NCBI RefSeq assembly: GCF_040412425.1
Contig: NC_089788.1
Coordinates: 66,082,720-66,146,719, forward strand
Reading direction: 5' to 3'
Source of the DNA: Macrobrachium rosenbergii
Taxonomy: Eukaryota > Arthropoda > Malacostraca > Decapoda > Palaemonidae
DNA: 64,000 nt
In this document: one piece after another, positions 36,590-49,039 of the stretch
Numbering within the stretch: position 1 is the first letter of the stretch
Layout: each line of letters starts with the position of its first letter
Notes under the pieces: generated by a model
Database searches by the model: none
What the model saw: the letters and a program-made list of their open reading frames with translations, nothing else
What the model was told of the DNA's origin: nothing
Translations under genes and position numbers: made by a program

Positions 36590-37260
36590 AAGGAATCTCT
36601 GTCAAAACATTTCACCCTGACCCTTCCGTCTGTATGTGTGACAATACACACAGATGTCTTGTTGCCAGGTTGGGAGGATTGTCAGGTGGCAGGGACGTGG
36701 TCAGCTACTCTGAGGAATTGTCATATTAATTTCCTGGAGCTGATGGCTGTCATTTTGTCTCTCAAAACACTCAAACCTCCAGAAGTGGTTCTAGACAACA
36801 TGACTGCAGTGTCCTGCATCAGGAGGTCAGGATCATGTTCTCCTCCTCTCAATATGATAATGCTAGCCATCCTTTGGATGGCACAAGCAAGGAAGCGGTA
36901 CTTGTCTGCAGTTCACCTCACAGGGTCTCTCAACGTAATAGCAGGCTGTCTATCAAGGAAAATGACAGCCTCAACAGAGTGGATGTTGGACAACCACTCA
37001 TTTTAAACAATAGCCAACATGCTTCCACAAGCAGAAGTGGATCTGTTTGCCACATACTTGAATCACAAACTCCTAGTGTATTTGTCCCTGAACTTGGACA
37101 GTCAGGCAACAGCAAGGGTTGCCTTCCTACAAGATTGAAACAAATGGAGGACTGTATTGTATACCTTTTTCCATCATTGTCAGATTTCAAAGGTTTTGAA
37201 CAAGCTTCTAACCTTCAAAGGAACAGCTTACTTAATAGCCCCAAACTGTCCAAATAGGCA
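36590..37260 (+). pseudogene. DIRS 2 RNase H and following region
   Basis: RNase H reads VTIHTDVLLPGWEDCQVAGT, CHINFLELMAVILSLKTLK, VVLDNMTAVSCIRRSGS and HLTGSLNVIAGCLSRK, giving the four acidic positions in order (D of HTD, E of LEL, D of LDN, and Gly-Cys in place of the expected AD before SR). The last substitution suggests a lost catalytic Asp. Downstream, in another frame, is AEVDLFATYLNHKLLVYLSL, the conserved DIRS segment after RNase H. The same region in more decayed form is at 1430-2410. Confidence 0.82.
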
Positions 37261-37399
37261 TTGGTTCCTATTACTCTAACAATGGGCGAAGAGATGAATT
37301 CCACTACTGTCTGCTGTTCTATCCTAGACAGTAAGAGGGAAAGTCATCTGTGCATCCTCCTTTCTGAGCCGAGACCTTCACAAGTTAATTTTTAAAATT

Positions 37400-38160
37400 T
37401 TGTCTACCGTGAAAATTACTCACCCAATATTGCTAGGTACCTAGTGCAAAAACTACAGACATCGCCTGTCTGACAGTACCAGTCCATATGAAAGATATGG
37501 TTAGATTATATCCAAACTGAGAGTCCCATTAAAATTTCTGGGGAAACACTTAGAATTTCTTATATACCTTTTTGAAGAAAATGCCTTGCTGTTACAACGG
37601 TCACGGCATACAAGGCAGCATTAATGGAACCCTTGCTTTATGGATTCGGGATTGACTCTAATATAGAAATTGTCACGTCCCCTCTCCGGTCTTTTGCACT
37701 ACAAAGACCCGTTCCAGAAAGGCTTCCAATTACTTGGTCCTTGAACAAAGTGCTTAGACTTCCATCAACCACTCAATTCAGTGGACCCAATACAACCACA
37801 ACTCATATGCTGCAAAAGGAGCTCGTATTAGTGAACTGGGCTCTATTAGATGGGGACGATACATTGCACAAACAGCTGACCGTCAATTATTGCTGTCGCT
37901 GGTCCATCATTCCTAGCCAAGAATAAGAATCCTTTTAGAAGGATCCATTTTGATAAGAAAAATCTATTTAGCAGACAAGACATTATGCCCAGAGGGTCCG
38001 ATTCTCCTACATCCTTGCACAAACAAACCACCCTCCCTACAAGGGCTGAGAATGATTGTAGTGTCTCTCATTAAAAAGGCAAATCCACACTCCTTTCCTG
38101 TGTCACGGTATTATGAAAGTAAGGACTTCGTTGGCCTTCATCAGAAATGTCTCTTTTGAA
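37400..38160 (+). pseudogene. DIRS 2 tyrosine recombinase remnant
   Basis: The clearest block is VTAYKAALMEPLLYGFGIDS, then SFALQRPVPERLPITWSLNK (37,604-37,740), which is the core-binding domain and linker of DIRS-type recombinases. The catalytic part downstream (37,760-38,160) is too decayed to show the Arg/His-x-x-Arg/Tyr residues by eye, although KTLCPEGPILLHPCTN keeps the spacing of a recombinase segment. It is followed by the element's 3' terminus. Confidence 0.65.
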
Positions 38161-38608
38161 GAAGTCTCTGATTATACAGGGTGGTCATCAGAGAGTATTT
38201 TTAAAAAAACATTGTTGCCACGTGCTTGAACAAATTTGACCGCACTGTGTACCAGTTGGTGGCATGGTTAGTCCTAACCCCTAGGCACTACAGAAGAAAA
38301 CCACGGATCTTATTGATGGTGAGAGTGCTAACTATCGCTGGGAGAAGGGCAACAGTAATGCAACCAAACCCAGCATGCTTAAGCAATCCACTGTAGAACT
38401 ACATCCTAGAACATAAGTTTGTGTATAGTTTCTTGTTCTTTGGTACCAAAACCTGAGTGAGTATTTGGAATAAGAATGGGCATGAAATTTTTTCTTTGGG
38501 GTGTTGGGATTAAAAATTGAGAGCTTAAGCCTTTTTGTCACTTGTCAATTTCTTTGTAAAGCTCGAGGGTGAAACAAGCAACTACGATATCAAAAAACAA
38601 GTTTTGAT

Positions 38609-38650
38609 GTAGGAAAAACCTATTTTTGGCAGTTGCTTTTGAGTCCTCAA
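38609..38650 (+). repeat. DIRS 2 internal complementary region-like arm
   Basis: AACCTATTTTTGGCAGTTGC and GAGTCCTCAA are inverted relative to the outermost end of the right ITR (TTGAGGACTCAACAGCGACTA with CCAAAAATAGGT at 39,279-39,313). An internal copy complementary to the outer end is a known DIRS feature. Confidence 0.65.
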
Positions 38651-38723
38651 ACCCTCCCATGTCCCTTATGAAAAGGCATGGGATTTGGGCAAGGGATCAT
38701 CCTGCATTGACCAACAGAAAGTA

Positions 38724-38952
38724 CAGTAAACCCCTTGTATTCGCGGGGATCGTCCCCAGCATGTGAATATTTAAAACTCCTCTAAAAACACTTAGAACTA
38801 TCTATTTTGATAGTTTAAACACAAGAAAAACCCTAAAAAAAATGCTTATACCCGAGTATTTTAAAAAGTGCATTTAGTCATACATTCCACAGAGAAATCC
38901 GCGAATATGTGAGTCCACGAATCGTGAGAATGCGAATACAGGGGGTTTACTG
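38724..38952 (+). mobile_element. TA-flanked MITE (229 bp) inserted in DIRS 2 right ITR
   Basis: The left end is CAGTAAACCCCTTGTATTCG and the right end is CGAATACAGGGGGTTTACTG. TA flanks it at 38,722-38,723 and 38,953-38,954. The surrounding ITR sequence, if rejoined at a single TA, matches the uninterrupted left ITR at 29,455. It is therefore a real insertion, younger than DIRS 2. Confidence 0.93.
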
Positions 38953-39009
38953 TAATGCGTCTTGGTCTCCGCTTGGGTCTGTTGTTGACAATATGGTGGA
39001 CTGCGCATG

Positions 39010-39141
39010 TGCATTAATCACTTCTTCTAAGCAGGGTTTGGCAATGGAAGAACTGGGGTATACAGCCTACCTGATGTGCATTAATCACTCCTTCTAAGCA
39101 GGGTTTGGCAATGGAAGAACTGGGGTATACAGCCTACCTGT
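39010..39141. repeat. Direct tandem doubling of about 66 bp inside DIRS 2 right ITR
   Basis: The block TGCATTAATCACT.CTTCTAAGCAGGG through GGGGTATACAGCCTACCTG occurs twice in a row with two mismatches. The left ITR has only one copy. Confidence 0.9.
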
Positions 39142-39329
39142 AAAGATTTGGGAAAGTGCCCCCTTATCTTTGAGTCCATTTTATACTCCATTATGTGTTA
39201 GTGTTTATCACTACAACACAACACCCGGCTGCGAGTTTGGTCACCATGGAGCTCTGGTAGACCATGGAAGGGTAGCTCCTTGAGGACTCAACAGCGACTA
39301 CCAAAAATAGGTGTTTCCTTTGTCAAAAG

Positions 39330-40906
39330 CTCTTTTTTTTTTTCTCTCTCTCTCCTTCTTTTACAAAATTAGATATATTTGATGAATAACAAAATCTGAT
39401 AAGTTGAAGTGCCACTTTTAGAAACAACAAAACAGTCTTGTTAAACTAAAATTATCTTGCAAGAAAAATATGATAGATTACAATGAAACTTTTTGATAAG
39501 AATGAGATTCACTTACACTTGCATTGAAACATTTGGGTTCATGCACATTCACTGAGAAACTTGTGCATATGAAAATGGCCTATAACATAGAAAGCACCAC
39601 AGGGAGAAAGAGGTCTTGCATTATTTTGTAGTAGTAATTTCTCTAACTACAGTACATTTTGTCCACTGATGTTCAAGCATTTCTGTTTAGTTAAAGAAGA
39701 AGGCTGTATCCTGGACCTCTATGGCTTGGATGACATCATAATTGCCCACAACAAGGTGGCAATACAGGTTGGCTTTGTGGTTAAGAAGTAGAAGTCAGGT
39801 GGTTCTAGGAATAAATCAGGGTTGGCTGTTTCAGTCACCAGAAATTGTCCTGGAGCAGTATCATGTCCACTAGCAGCTTTCCTCTGCATTTTATCATTAT
39901 TTACTTTGTGTACTTCTAATGCATAGTATTCTCAATTGAAATTGGTAAACCAGTGTTAAGTCTTGGGTTGGTAATCACTATAAATTGTCTAAATCAGTTT
40001 GGGAGCAAGTCAAAAGTACACTAAAAGTTTTGGTGTTGGTCAGCTTTTCTAGTGTCAACTTTTGCAGCCTGTCTTGCAGACAGCTTGCTCATCCACCAGA
40101 TGCCTGTGGATTCAGCTATCTGTTATACTTGTTTGTCAGTTGTTGAAGTTTCTGGACATCCTGATGGAGTGTGTGGGGGGGATGGGGCATTTGTGCATTG
40201 CTTGCCTCTTGAAATTTGAAGCTCACTTACAGCATAGTAGGAAAGAGTGTCCCACCACGTGTACTGCCCGTGTCTTCATGAATTTCCTTCGTTGGAGTCA
40301 TACCCTTTTACTGGTGCTTTTCCTTACTACATCAATAACTTTACATAATAAGGCAGTCAATTGTTCTTGTGTATAATCATATAAATGGTAGTATGCAGTC
40401 ATGCCAAAGGCTTTAGTGGCTTCTCTTTCTTCTTGGCAAGACCACAAACTGTCAGTAATCTCATACTTCATGGGCATATGTGATCAGGCATTTAGATTGC
40501 CCAGAGCTTTATTTCTATTATCCAGATCTTTGATTGATCTTATACTTAAAACTTTACCAAGTTATGTAAAATATCTGATGATCCATAATGTTCATTTGAA
40601 AGTAAATTCAAAGCATTGGTTGTTGTTTGCTCAAATTATATTACAAGTTTTGAAATTAGCTTATTAATATTCTAGATATTAGCAGTTCCTGAAATACTTT
40701 TAAATCTTTGTTATTGTTTATTTTTTAGATTTCTAATGATTATATCAGATACAGTACTATTATGCATACTCAAGAGTTTGTATGGAAGCAATAGTTAGCA
40801 TTTTTTTTTTTAACAAAATTCATATCTGGTGTTCTTTTTTTATGATGAATAAACTTTTACTTTCTGTAGTTTGTAATGCCTTTTCTCATACTGTAAACTT
40901 TTTCAG
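39330..40906. other. Intron with no recognisable gene
   Basis: Open frames at 40,062-40,376 and 40,401-40,667 are hydrophobic and Cys-rich without motifs. I see no repeat structure. It ends in the acceptor CTGTAAACTTTTTCAG. Confidence 0.5.
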
Positions 40907-41054
40907 CAAAAAAACACAAAAGAAGAGTCAACAAGAAAAACTGTCCATGATGTCTGGAGGGGAACGGTCTTTTTCTACTGTGGCACTGATTCTGGCTTTG
41001 TGGGAGGTTATGGACTCTCCCGTCAGAATGCTTGATGAGTTTGATGTCTTCATG
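40907..41054 (+). CDS. SMC6: SMC6 exon: ABC signature motif and Walker B
   Basis: The first base C completes an Asn codon with AA from the previous exon. It then encodes [20 protein letters not shown] and [20 protein letters not shown], followed by [20 protein letters not shown] is the ABC-type signature loop that contacts ATP on the partner head (Smc5). LDEFDVFM is Walker B, with the Asp that coordinates magnesium and the Glu that activates water. Leu-to-Met in the usual LSGGE is a mild change. The donor is ATG|gtaaga at phase 0. This exon is the strongest evidence for the gene identity. Confidence 0.95.
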
Positions 41055-43964
41055 GTAAGATATTTTAATGGTTATGTGAATTGTGGTCTTATATAAATAC
41101 AAAATCCTTTAGATAGATATGCTTTAGCCTACCTGTATAGCATTGAGCAGACTACGTACTGCATTCAGAATCGATTTTAATTTTCTGTCATTGCCTTTGA
41201 CATAGCTGTTGGGTCACTTGGGTGTTACATTTAGTTGTCTTATGCAGGATGGTGACCATATATCCTATTTTCTGCGACCTTTGGCTCTAATGTGACCTGC
41301 AGTCTTAGATATGAATTCCCTTACTTAGGGTAAACTCAAACTCACTTTAATTCTTTGTTATTTTTTTGTTTTTATTAAAAAATTTTGAGGGTCCTATCAG
41401 AAATGACGTATTGATCAGCAGACTAGTAGGTTTTAAAAGTTTTCATATTTTCAAAAAAACAGTTTTAAGGACTATCCTAGGGTGAACTGTAATTTTTTAA
41501 TAATTATAATGTTTCAAATTGATATATCCAGATATTTTAGGTTTGCATTGGAACCAACTTTTGATTACTGATACTGAGACATTTGATTACTGATACTGAG
41601 AATTTCCATCTTAAAGGAGTATTCATATTGTTGGTAATTTCTTAACATCAGCATCATTATTAATGTGCTGCAAGTCAGCTTTCCCCTTTATTGGTTTAGA
41701 AGTGAATTGAGTTCATTCCAGTCTCTTGTCTTCGTTCACTTTCCACCTGAATCCAATGTGGTCTAGGTTTTTGTCTGTGCCTTTTATCTTTGATTCCATG
41801 GGCTGTCTTTTGGCCTTTGTCCTCATACTTTGTTTCATTACAAAGTTATTACTTTTAAATTGCCTTTTTGTGCGCTTTTTAAAATCTCCAGGTAGAAAAA
41901 TGATGATGATGATCTCTCACTCCCTGTAGGTAAGAAGGTACATAGGGTTCCATAAGACTTTCAGTGGCAGATTACTCAGTTCTTTTGTGTCTGCCCAAAG
42001 ATTAGCAACTATTTCTTTCAGAATGCAGTCACTGTCCCAGTCAATGAATTGTTCCTTTTTTCAGAGCTTGTGTATACTGTATTTAAGCTCTGTTTACATT
42101 AGCTTTGTTTGTTTTGGTTTTTTCTTATGTGTTAGGTATTTACTTATGCCAGTTCTCTTTAGCCAGTGTTTGGTAATCTGTTTAGTTTTCTTGGCTTCTT
42201 TGTTTGAATGTTTTCCAGTATCTCCATATCAAAGTTGTTCCTGCTCTTCTCTTGCTCTTCACTGTTTAATTCTTTTTAGCTTGTTTCATGTTTAAAATTT
42301 TTTTTTTTGGTGATTTATGTGAAATTCAAGTATGTTAATATTAATTTCTATCTTCTAATTACTTTGGTTGCAGGCTGCATACATTCAAGTATTTCTATGT
42401 AAATGTATAGGATATTTAATGTTGTTGCTAACTGGCATTGTGATGTGTAGTTAAGATTGTGGTTAGCATCTTGTAAAACTGTCAGTTTCCCATCTTAGAA
42501 AAATGTAAAAAAAAATGTACAGTATGTAATTCTTAACTTTTTTATTTGCTAATTCTTCAAATTTTAGTCAAATACACCCAAATCTGCACACCAAAACCTG
42601 TCTGTCAGTCAGGATACAAAAAGATGCTTTTGCTTTTGAAAAATGGAAATAATTTAGAACACAGAATGAGAAAATTTTTGTTTTTAGTCTGTTTTATGTG
42701 TAAAAAGGATTCTTGTAAAACGTGCTGTTGTATATTGAGACAAAAAAGTTAGAAATTAACCTACAAAGATATGTAATTCCTAATTCTCTTTATTTACATG
42801 CATAACATTGTAAATTTTTAATAAAAGCTAGCTAAGTTGGCAAAGGGTAAACTGATAACATCCCATTTCTTCAGCTTTCCTACCAGTTTATATGATGGTA
42901 TATTTTTAAAGGTAAATTTTGTCGGTCTTCCTCTGGCATTTCAACTTTGTTGATGAGTGTGTTCACTTAGCTAGGCATAGTAGGTCTAAGGTTAAAAAGT
43001 ATTTGATATTTTTTCTTTATTCTTCTTAATATCATTATTTTAATTTTGTTTCCATAAAACAGTAAAAATCTTAGTACATTATTGTTACTGCATATGCACA
43101 GTAGTACTCTCTAGTTCAATAAATAGTCACTTGATTAGAATCAGTTGGCTTACCATGCAATACTTTATGTCATATGTACATAGAAAACAGGTATCAAAAA
43201 ATGAAAATAACGGATATTGAATGCAATTGCAATATCAGCACATTTACATTGTGGGCAGCTGTTCATATATTGTTATAAGTCTAGTTGTTATTTTGTGTTA
43301 CTTATATGGAGTGCTTGTGTGATTATACAGTTACTTCCATTTAACCTGCAACTACTACAGGATATGTCTATACTGTATATTTAATTCAGTTAGGTAAAAA
43401 AAAAGCTAAAGAATTATATTGTAAATAGTAACATGCTCTGTTAGTAATTGTATATGACGTTTGTCATTGTTGTACTTTTGTGTTACTCCTCCTTGTTTTA
43501 TTTTTGCGAAAATTACTTTGGTTGCAGGCTGCATACATTCAAGTATTTTTACACTCGAAATCCTTTGCCTATTGCGATTTGTTAGATTACAGTACTTAGT
43601 AAATGAAATAATATTCTATTTATATTCTCTTCCTTCTTTTCTCTAAATATTTTTCTGTTCTCCACTGTATATGCCAACTACTTAGTAAATGTAATAATAT
43701 TCTATTCATATTCTCTTCCTTCTTTTCTCTAGATATTTTTCCGTTCTTCTCCACTGTATATGCCTAAATTATTTCTTTATTAGTTTAAATTGCATAATTT
43801 TTCCTATGACTGTGTGAACAAAAATCAGCTGAATGAAAGAAAATGTATAAAAATCTCAATCCATACAAAGCATTTATACTTCAGTCAATACAGAAAATGT
43901 TTGGAACTCAGTAGTAAATAGGGTTTGTTTTAAAATTCCCATTGTGAAACTATTGTTTTTCCAG
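41055..43964. other. AT-rich intron with local duplications only
   Basis: It holds a 22 bp doublet (TTGATTACTGATACTGAGA, 41,561-41,603). A 39 bp block (ATTACTTTGGTTGCAGGCTG onward) occurs at 42,358 and again at 43,511. A tandem doubling of about 88 bp lies at 43,592-43,766 (ATTCTCTTCCTTCTTTTCTCT in both). No gene is seen. Confidence 0.7.
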
Positions 43965-44092
43965 GATATTGTGGCCAGGAGACAAAGCTTGGATATGATG
44001 ATAACAAATGCCAAGACCAAGACTCAGTACATATACCTCACACCTTTGGAAGTAAACCAGAGTCACATTACAGGAGGAGTTAATGTATTCAG
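43965..44092 (+). CDS. SMC6: SMC6 exon: D-loop and C-terminal head
   Basis: The acceptor TATTGTTTTTCCAG precedes [20 protein letters not shown], where the opening Asp follows Walker B directly (FDVFM|DIV.RR), as in all SMC6 proteins. [12 protein letters not shown] is the conserved strand ending in LTP. It ends at AG|gtgagt, leaving a split codon after VNVF. The final exon should encode a short tail with a (K/R)(I/L)..M.DP(E)-like motif; I did not find it downstream by eye. Confidence 0.93.
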
Positions 44093-44599
44093 GTGAGTTG
44101 TCTTCATAGTATTATACTGTAATATAGTTGTGCTGCAAGAAACCCTGTAGGGAATTATAGCTTACAGTTTGCCTGGCATGGCCCACTGTAAACAGTGCTA
44201 AAGTTCTGGCAACTAACCTTCGGTCACCAGGTGCATTTTTTTATGCTCATCATTTTACTTCCACTTCCTTTGGCCTCTTTCTATGTGACTCTCCAACTAC
44301 TTTACTCAAATTTACTTTGTTCTAGTGTTCTGTTTATAATTTTGAAACAATTTTAGCTAGCCCATTGAGTTGTAAAGTGTTGATCTCATTAAAATTTTTT
44401 TACATCAAGCACAAAAAAAGAAATGCATAGAGTAATGTCCATCATTATTGCATGAAATATATTGACTAGATTTTGATTTTATTCTCATGAAATAATATTT
44501 TTTCCTACACAAGTACAAGCCTTTGTTCTTTACATAGGCATTTAGCTTGTGAATGCAAGACAGGTCATGAAACTGCTTCCTTTCTTCTTTCGAGGTTGA

Positions 44600-45250
44600 C
44601 CCTCATACCTTATGTGTATCATGCCATAGGCATGAATGTAACCAGAACAGACCATGTTCAGATTGCCTGGTCTCGCCTCCTGAACAGGGGTGCGGTTTGC
44701 TGGGAGGAGGGAGAGAGAAGAAAGTTTTTTTGGTGTCATCAAAGTGTAATACATCACTGGTACACTGAAGGTCCCTTCTTATCTCTGGCCAAACTTCCAC
44801 CCACTTTTACCACTCCCAAGGGAGGGGTTTTCCCTTCACTAACTCCTACTGCTACGTCTTTAGAGAGCTGTTGAGGGGGGAGAAGATAACTAGCCCGGTT
44901 CCTCTCCAGCAGTCTCTCTTCACTCAGAGGGTACCTTACCTAACCCAACTTTTGTTGCAGCTGCTGTGGAGGCCGAGGGGCTTAGGGAGAACTGGCCCTC
45001 CATAGGCCTCTTGGGGGAGCCGAGTGTGTCTATATTAATTGATCACTTGAAGGCTGTACCAGGATTTACAGTTAATGCTTCGACCATAACACTGACGACT
45101 TCTATGGTTCCAGTATCCACCGGCTCTAAGACTGCCTCCAGATCTGGGTCGACTCCACACAGTCTTCTTGCAAGTACTGTACCTCCACTTTACCCCCTGG
45201 GGTATAATGTTCCAGTTCAGGGCACTTGTTTTGGACTTTCAACTGCTCCG
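44600..45250 (+). pseudogene. DIRS 3 gag-like start and RT scrap
   Basis: The start (about 44,630-44,880) matches the truncated copy at 20,390-20,620. The RT scrap reads GYNVPVQGTCFGLSTAPQAF (about 45,200-45,260), the palm block F.ALCFGLSTAPQ.F of DIRS RTs. The preceding RT blocks and the YLDD motif are missing, so this is a deletion relic. Confidence 0.6.
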
Positions 45251-45439
45251 CAAGCGTTCCCTCGCTTATTCACAGATTTCAGCCTGGGCATATTTGCACA
45301 AGACAGAAATTGTCTTGTCGAACTTTGTCACATTGTAGGAGTGGTGATCACTTTGAGATGGCATCTCGGGCCCAAGTGTTGATGCCTTTTTGTTAGTACC
45401 AGCTTGACCAAAAAAGAGGTGTTCAAGAACATGATCTCT

Positions 45440-45702
45440 TTCAGGCTTCATGAGACAATCAAGTCGGCAAACTTTTCATCTGACAAGTTAGATGGGAGTG
45501 CAGTCTGGGCAAGAGCTCATGAGGTAAAGTGCTTTGCCCTGTCCCTTGCATTCTGGAAGAACCTGTCGGTTCAACAGGTATTACGAGGAGGGTGGTCCTG
45601 CCAGACCACATTTACCTCATTTTATATTTGGGATGTTGCCCACAAGCCCTTTGACATATTTTCCTTGGGTCCTTTGGTGGCTGCCCAACAAGTTGTGTAG
45701 TT
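45440..45702 (+). pseudogene. DIRS 3 tyrosine recombinase C terminus
   Basis: The frame 45,404-45,700 reads ARAHEVKCFALSLAFWKNLS, followed by GGWSCQTTFTSFYIWDVAH and SLGPLVAAQQVV, then a stop. AHEVKCFAL is the His-x-x-Arg block with Arg replaced by Lys. FTSFYIWDV carries the Tyr nucleophile. The C-terminal SLGP.VAA..V is a recognisable end of DIRS recombinases. The first catalytic Arg is not in the surviving part. Confidence 0.78.
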
Positions 45703-46189
45703 TGTCCGGCTCCCCTAAGGGGACATGTAGCATCTTGTCTAAGGTGTTCGGTAAGTGAGAGAGAATGTGTGAGCGACTGGTCTCCCTTCTTTCTTTTACC
45801 TTTCTCTCTCATAGGGCAGAGCGTCAGGTAGTGAGCCATCATATACTGGACGGACGAGTTATGCAGGTGAGTTGCATGTTCCCCTATCTCTTGACAAGGG
45901 GAGAGAGGGATTGACACTGTAACAAATCTGTTGGTATTATTAGCAAGTTATATTGTCTCCAACACTTGTGATCATCCAAGCCTTTATTGAGATAATGACA
46001 TAATCCCAATACTTCAAACCTAGAAGCATAGCAGTTGTAACATCCCATATGTTCAGCAAGCTAGAGGTGCAGGATCAACTTCCTCAGCTATACCAGACCA
46101 GTTTTCCCCAGACTCCCCCACCAGTGGGTAAGTCTCCTGAGTAAAGAATTAGGGTTTGTATTTGTGTAGGAACAAGTAGCAGATTTTTA

Positions 46190-46445
46190 AAGTAATTTGC
46201 ATTTTTCCCAACATACAAACAAACCTGAGTTCTTTACATTTACATCCCACCTCAGTCACACCTCATTTTGGTACCTGGGTTGAAAGGCAAAGTGGAGTAC
46301 AGACCCACGAATGGGCGTAGCTTAACCCCACCATTGGTAGTTAACGACATTATCTGAAAGCTTAATGGCCATTCCAACTCGCGTTCGCAAGCTAAATCTT
46401 ATGTAAAGAACTCAGGCTTGCATGTTAGGAAAAATACAAATTACT
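46190..46445. repeat. DIRS 3 right terminus (fold-back)
   Basis: Arms TTTGCATTTTTCCCAACATAC...GAGTTCTTTACAT (46,197-46,239) and ATGTAAAGAACTC...ATGTTAGGAAAAATACAAATT (46,401-46,442) are inverted around about 160 bp. The layout matches the right ends of DIRS 1, 2 and 4. Confidence 0.8.
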
Positions 46446-48690
46446 CTAAATTTTGCTATATTAACAACAAACAACACAGTTTGTATGCTTATAAACAACA
46501 GTAAATACATTGTACAGTACTGTTCACAAAATAAAATGTATATAAAATGGATAAAAATGATCAACATTGAAATTCTCTCTCTTACCTATAAGATATGCCA
46601 AAACTGCTTATGTGGGCCAGACTTGGAAAAAATTTTTTTTATAAAGAATAGCCCAGGGAGAGAAAAAGGCAAACAAATGCACAGCAACATGATGCATACA
46701 TATACATATATGCACACACACATGTATGTAATATACACATGCTGAATTTGTATGTAACATGTAGCCACCATTTGTGCTTCATTTTGGTACCTTCACAATA
46801 AAAATCTAATAAAAATTTATTTAAGTGTGTGTTCACAGGGCTTTTTAAAGATGTATTACAGCAGTATTCTTATTTTGAATGGCATACAAAAATTTATGAA
46901 AATTTTACACCCTCCAACACACATTGTAAGCTACTAGAGCTTAGGTCATCCTAAATCATTGTTTGAAACCTATGGTGAATATGTAATGCACTAAATTTAT
47001 TAAGATAATTATATTAATTACATTCCATTCAGGGATTTTAATTTTATCATGTACTGTACAGTATATTGAGTTCATACTTGGAATATGAGCAACATATAGA
47101 AAGGAAATTATATACTACATGCCAAGTTCTCTGAGGTATGAAAATCATCCTGTGAGTACTCATAAGATTGAGAGAGAGAGAGAGATGCAAAACTACATTT
47201 GTCATTAACTTTGAAAAGTTTAAATTTCAAATTTGATTCGATTATGTACAAAAAAAATCCTAGAGAGACACACACACACACAGAAATTATGCTGTTTTTA
47301 AGTGATTATAATTGAATGAACAGCAAACTATATCTGAATGCTACTAAAGTATTTTATTATGTCTTGGACTCAAACGGACAGGAAATATCTAACGCAAATT
47401 ACTTTACTTGTTACTACTGAATGAAAAGTGAACAAGAAATGAATGCAATACCAAGTCGTTTGTGCTGTATGGACAAGCAATATCTTAAGTAATTTTGCGC
47501 TTCTGTAAGCTCTTGTATTAATGTCTGCCTGTTACCAAATGTTTCAACCACTAATGTATGATTGCCTGAGTTGATTTATGATGTGTTTTGGATGAGTAAG
47601 GATTAGTTATTGTTGTATGCCATACCATGTAAATACACAGCAAGTGTGTACTGTAGTTTACCTCAACATGATGCATACATGTACATAACCATGCATACAT
47701 ACATGTTGTGTGTATACACATGCTCACAGAATCAGACACTGATGAGCAAGGAAACTTGATAGTATATTTTAAATAAATGAAGTGAAAAAATGACATGAGA
47801 CAGTTGAAGCAGGCAAAGGCCCACCCAACCTCCCCACTTAGCTCTCTCACTCTCACTCCACAAATGCTTACCTTGGCCTACCTTCCCCTCCACAATACTC
47901 AGTCACTCAGAAGTGATAAACAAAAGGTGTTTGAGTGCCATAGTTACTTTTAAGCCAAGAATGGTCTCAAAAGCTCCTTTTGCAGACAGAGTCCCTCCCA
48001 ACTCTGCTTTACCTGAATGTTTATCCTGGCCTACCACCCCCACAATACCCCTTCCTCAGTGTGTTTATGACTGTAAAGTAGTGTTATCATTGCCTTGTTC
48101 CACCTATTCAGCATTGCCAATCACATGGGAGCAGATGGTAACATACTGTAATGTCAAGGTGAAAATGGATAAATGAGGGACTACTGTGCCTGTTAGACAG
48201 TCCATTATTTCACAACTAGTGATCAACCAGCTTCTTCCCTGTATGTTGCAGGCATCAAAAATCTTATTTCATCTCTATTTTGCAGCACTGAGAATCTTTT
48301 GTGAAATCAGCTGTTATATTTGCTACATAGTATTAAGTTCATTGCTACACCTTTCCCACATCAATGTGGCTACTCTCTTGACTAACTTTTCATTTGCTTA
48401 CCTTCCTGTCACCATGAGCCTTGTTGTGTTTATGTTAATATCCCATTCTGTCCTCTTTTCTATTCTTACATTTCTCAAAAGAATAAGTCTTTTGTAGACC
48501 TATTTACACTCCTCTGTAGCTTTCTCCAATATTATGATAAACACCGAATGACTGGGCTGATTCTTGATGGACCCAAACATTTATCTCTAATTCTTGTGAT
48601 CCATCTACCACTGTCTTCACTCTTAGATCTTTTGATATGAAATAGTAATGGTACAAGCCCAATGTGGTGCCCTTTGCTTTTGTAATGCCC
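46446..48690. other. No gene recognised; simple repeats
   Basis: It contains short ATGCATACAT/ACACACAC-rich stretches near 46,690 and 47,670 that resemble each other, a (GA)n tract near 47,170 and an (AC)n tract near 47,270. Open frames are short. The SMC6 last exon was looked for here and not found. Confidence 0.5.
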
Positions 48691-48887
48691 ATATAATTGC
48701 TCACAATTCACGGGATTTTCTGTGGAACATACCTATAAATTATCCGCAAAATATTTGGTAATTTGTGGACTTTTTCGTCAGGAAATATTCACTAATCAAG
48801 TGTATTTTGATATTTTCATGAGTACTGTACATACCTTTTTTTATGATAAGAAAATGATTTACTAATTTTCAAATATCATTAAGATTA

Positions 48888-48892
<5 letters not shown>

Positions 48893-48940
<48 letters not shown>

Positions 48941-48962
48941 CAACAACAATAATAATAATACT
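48893..48962. repeat. (AAT)n microsatellite with an (AAC)n patch
   Basis: About 23 AAT-type trinucleotides occur, with three CAA units inside. Confidence 0.95.
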
Positions 48963-49039
48963 GTAAGATTAAATAATACGTAACTCAAAGAAAGAGACAC
49001 TGGTTTTCTCCCCTCCATTCAGGACAGACCCGACCTCAT

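Larger units (their letters stand above)
29121..39316 (+). mobile_element. DIRS-type retrotransposon 2 with nested insertions (about 10.2 kb)
   Basis: Inverted terminal repeats of more than 340 bp bound the element: left 29,121-29,478, right about 38,670-39,316. They share CCCTTCCATGGTCTACCAGA, AGTGATAAACACTAACACA, TGGACTCAAAGATAAGGGGG and ACCAACAGAAAG/CTTTTTGTTGGT. Gag-like, RT, RNase H and tyrosine recombinase remnants follow in order on the + strand. Three insertions lie within: a long A/T homopolymer block, a TTAA element (30,122-32,276) and a TA MITE (38,724-38,952). The coding frames carry stops and frameshifts. Confidence 0.82.
44496..46445 (+). mobile_element. DIRS-type retrotransposon 3, internally deleted
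   Basis: The left end (TTCTTTACATAGGCATTTAGC, then TTGTGAATGCAAG, about 44,526-44,559) is inverted at 46,384-46,430 (GTTCGCAAGCTAAATCTTAT, then GTAAAGAACT). An internal arm (46,192-46,240) is complementary to the outer right end. Between the ends, gag-like, RT and recombinase remnants survive in under 2 kb, so most of RT and all of RNase H are deleted. It lies just past the last visible SMC6 exon, on the same strand. Confidence 0.75.

Noticed and set aside
40062..40376. 104-codon frame in an SMC6 intron
   Set aside because: Hydrophobic, Cys-rich, without splice context or motif; most likely chance.
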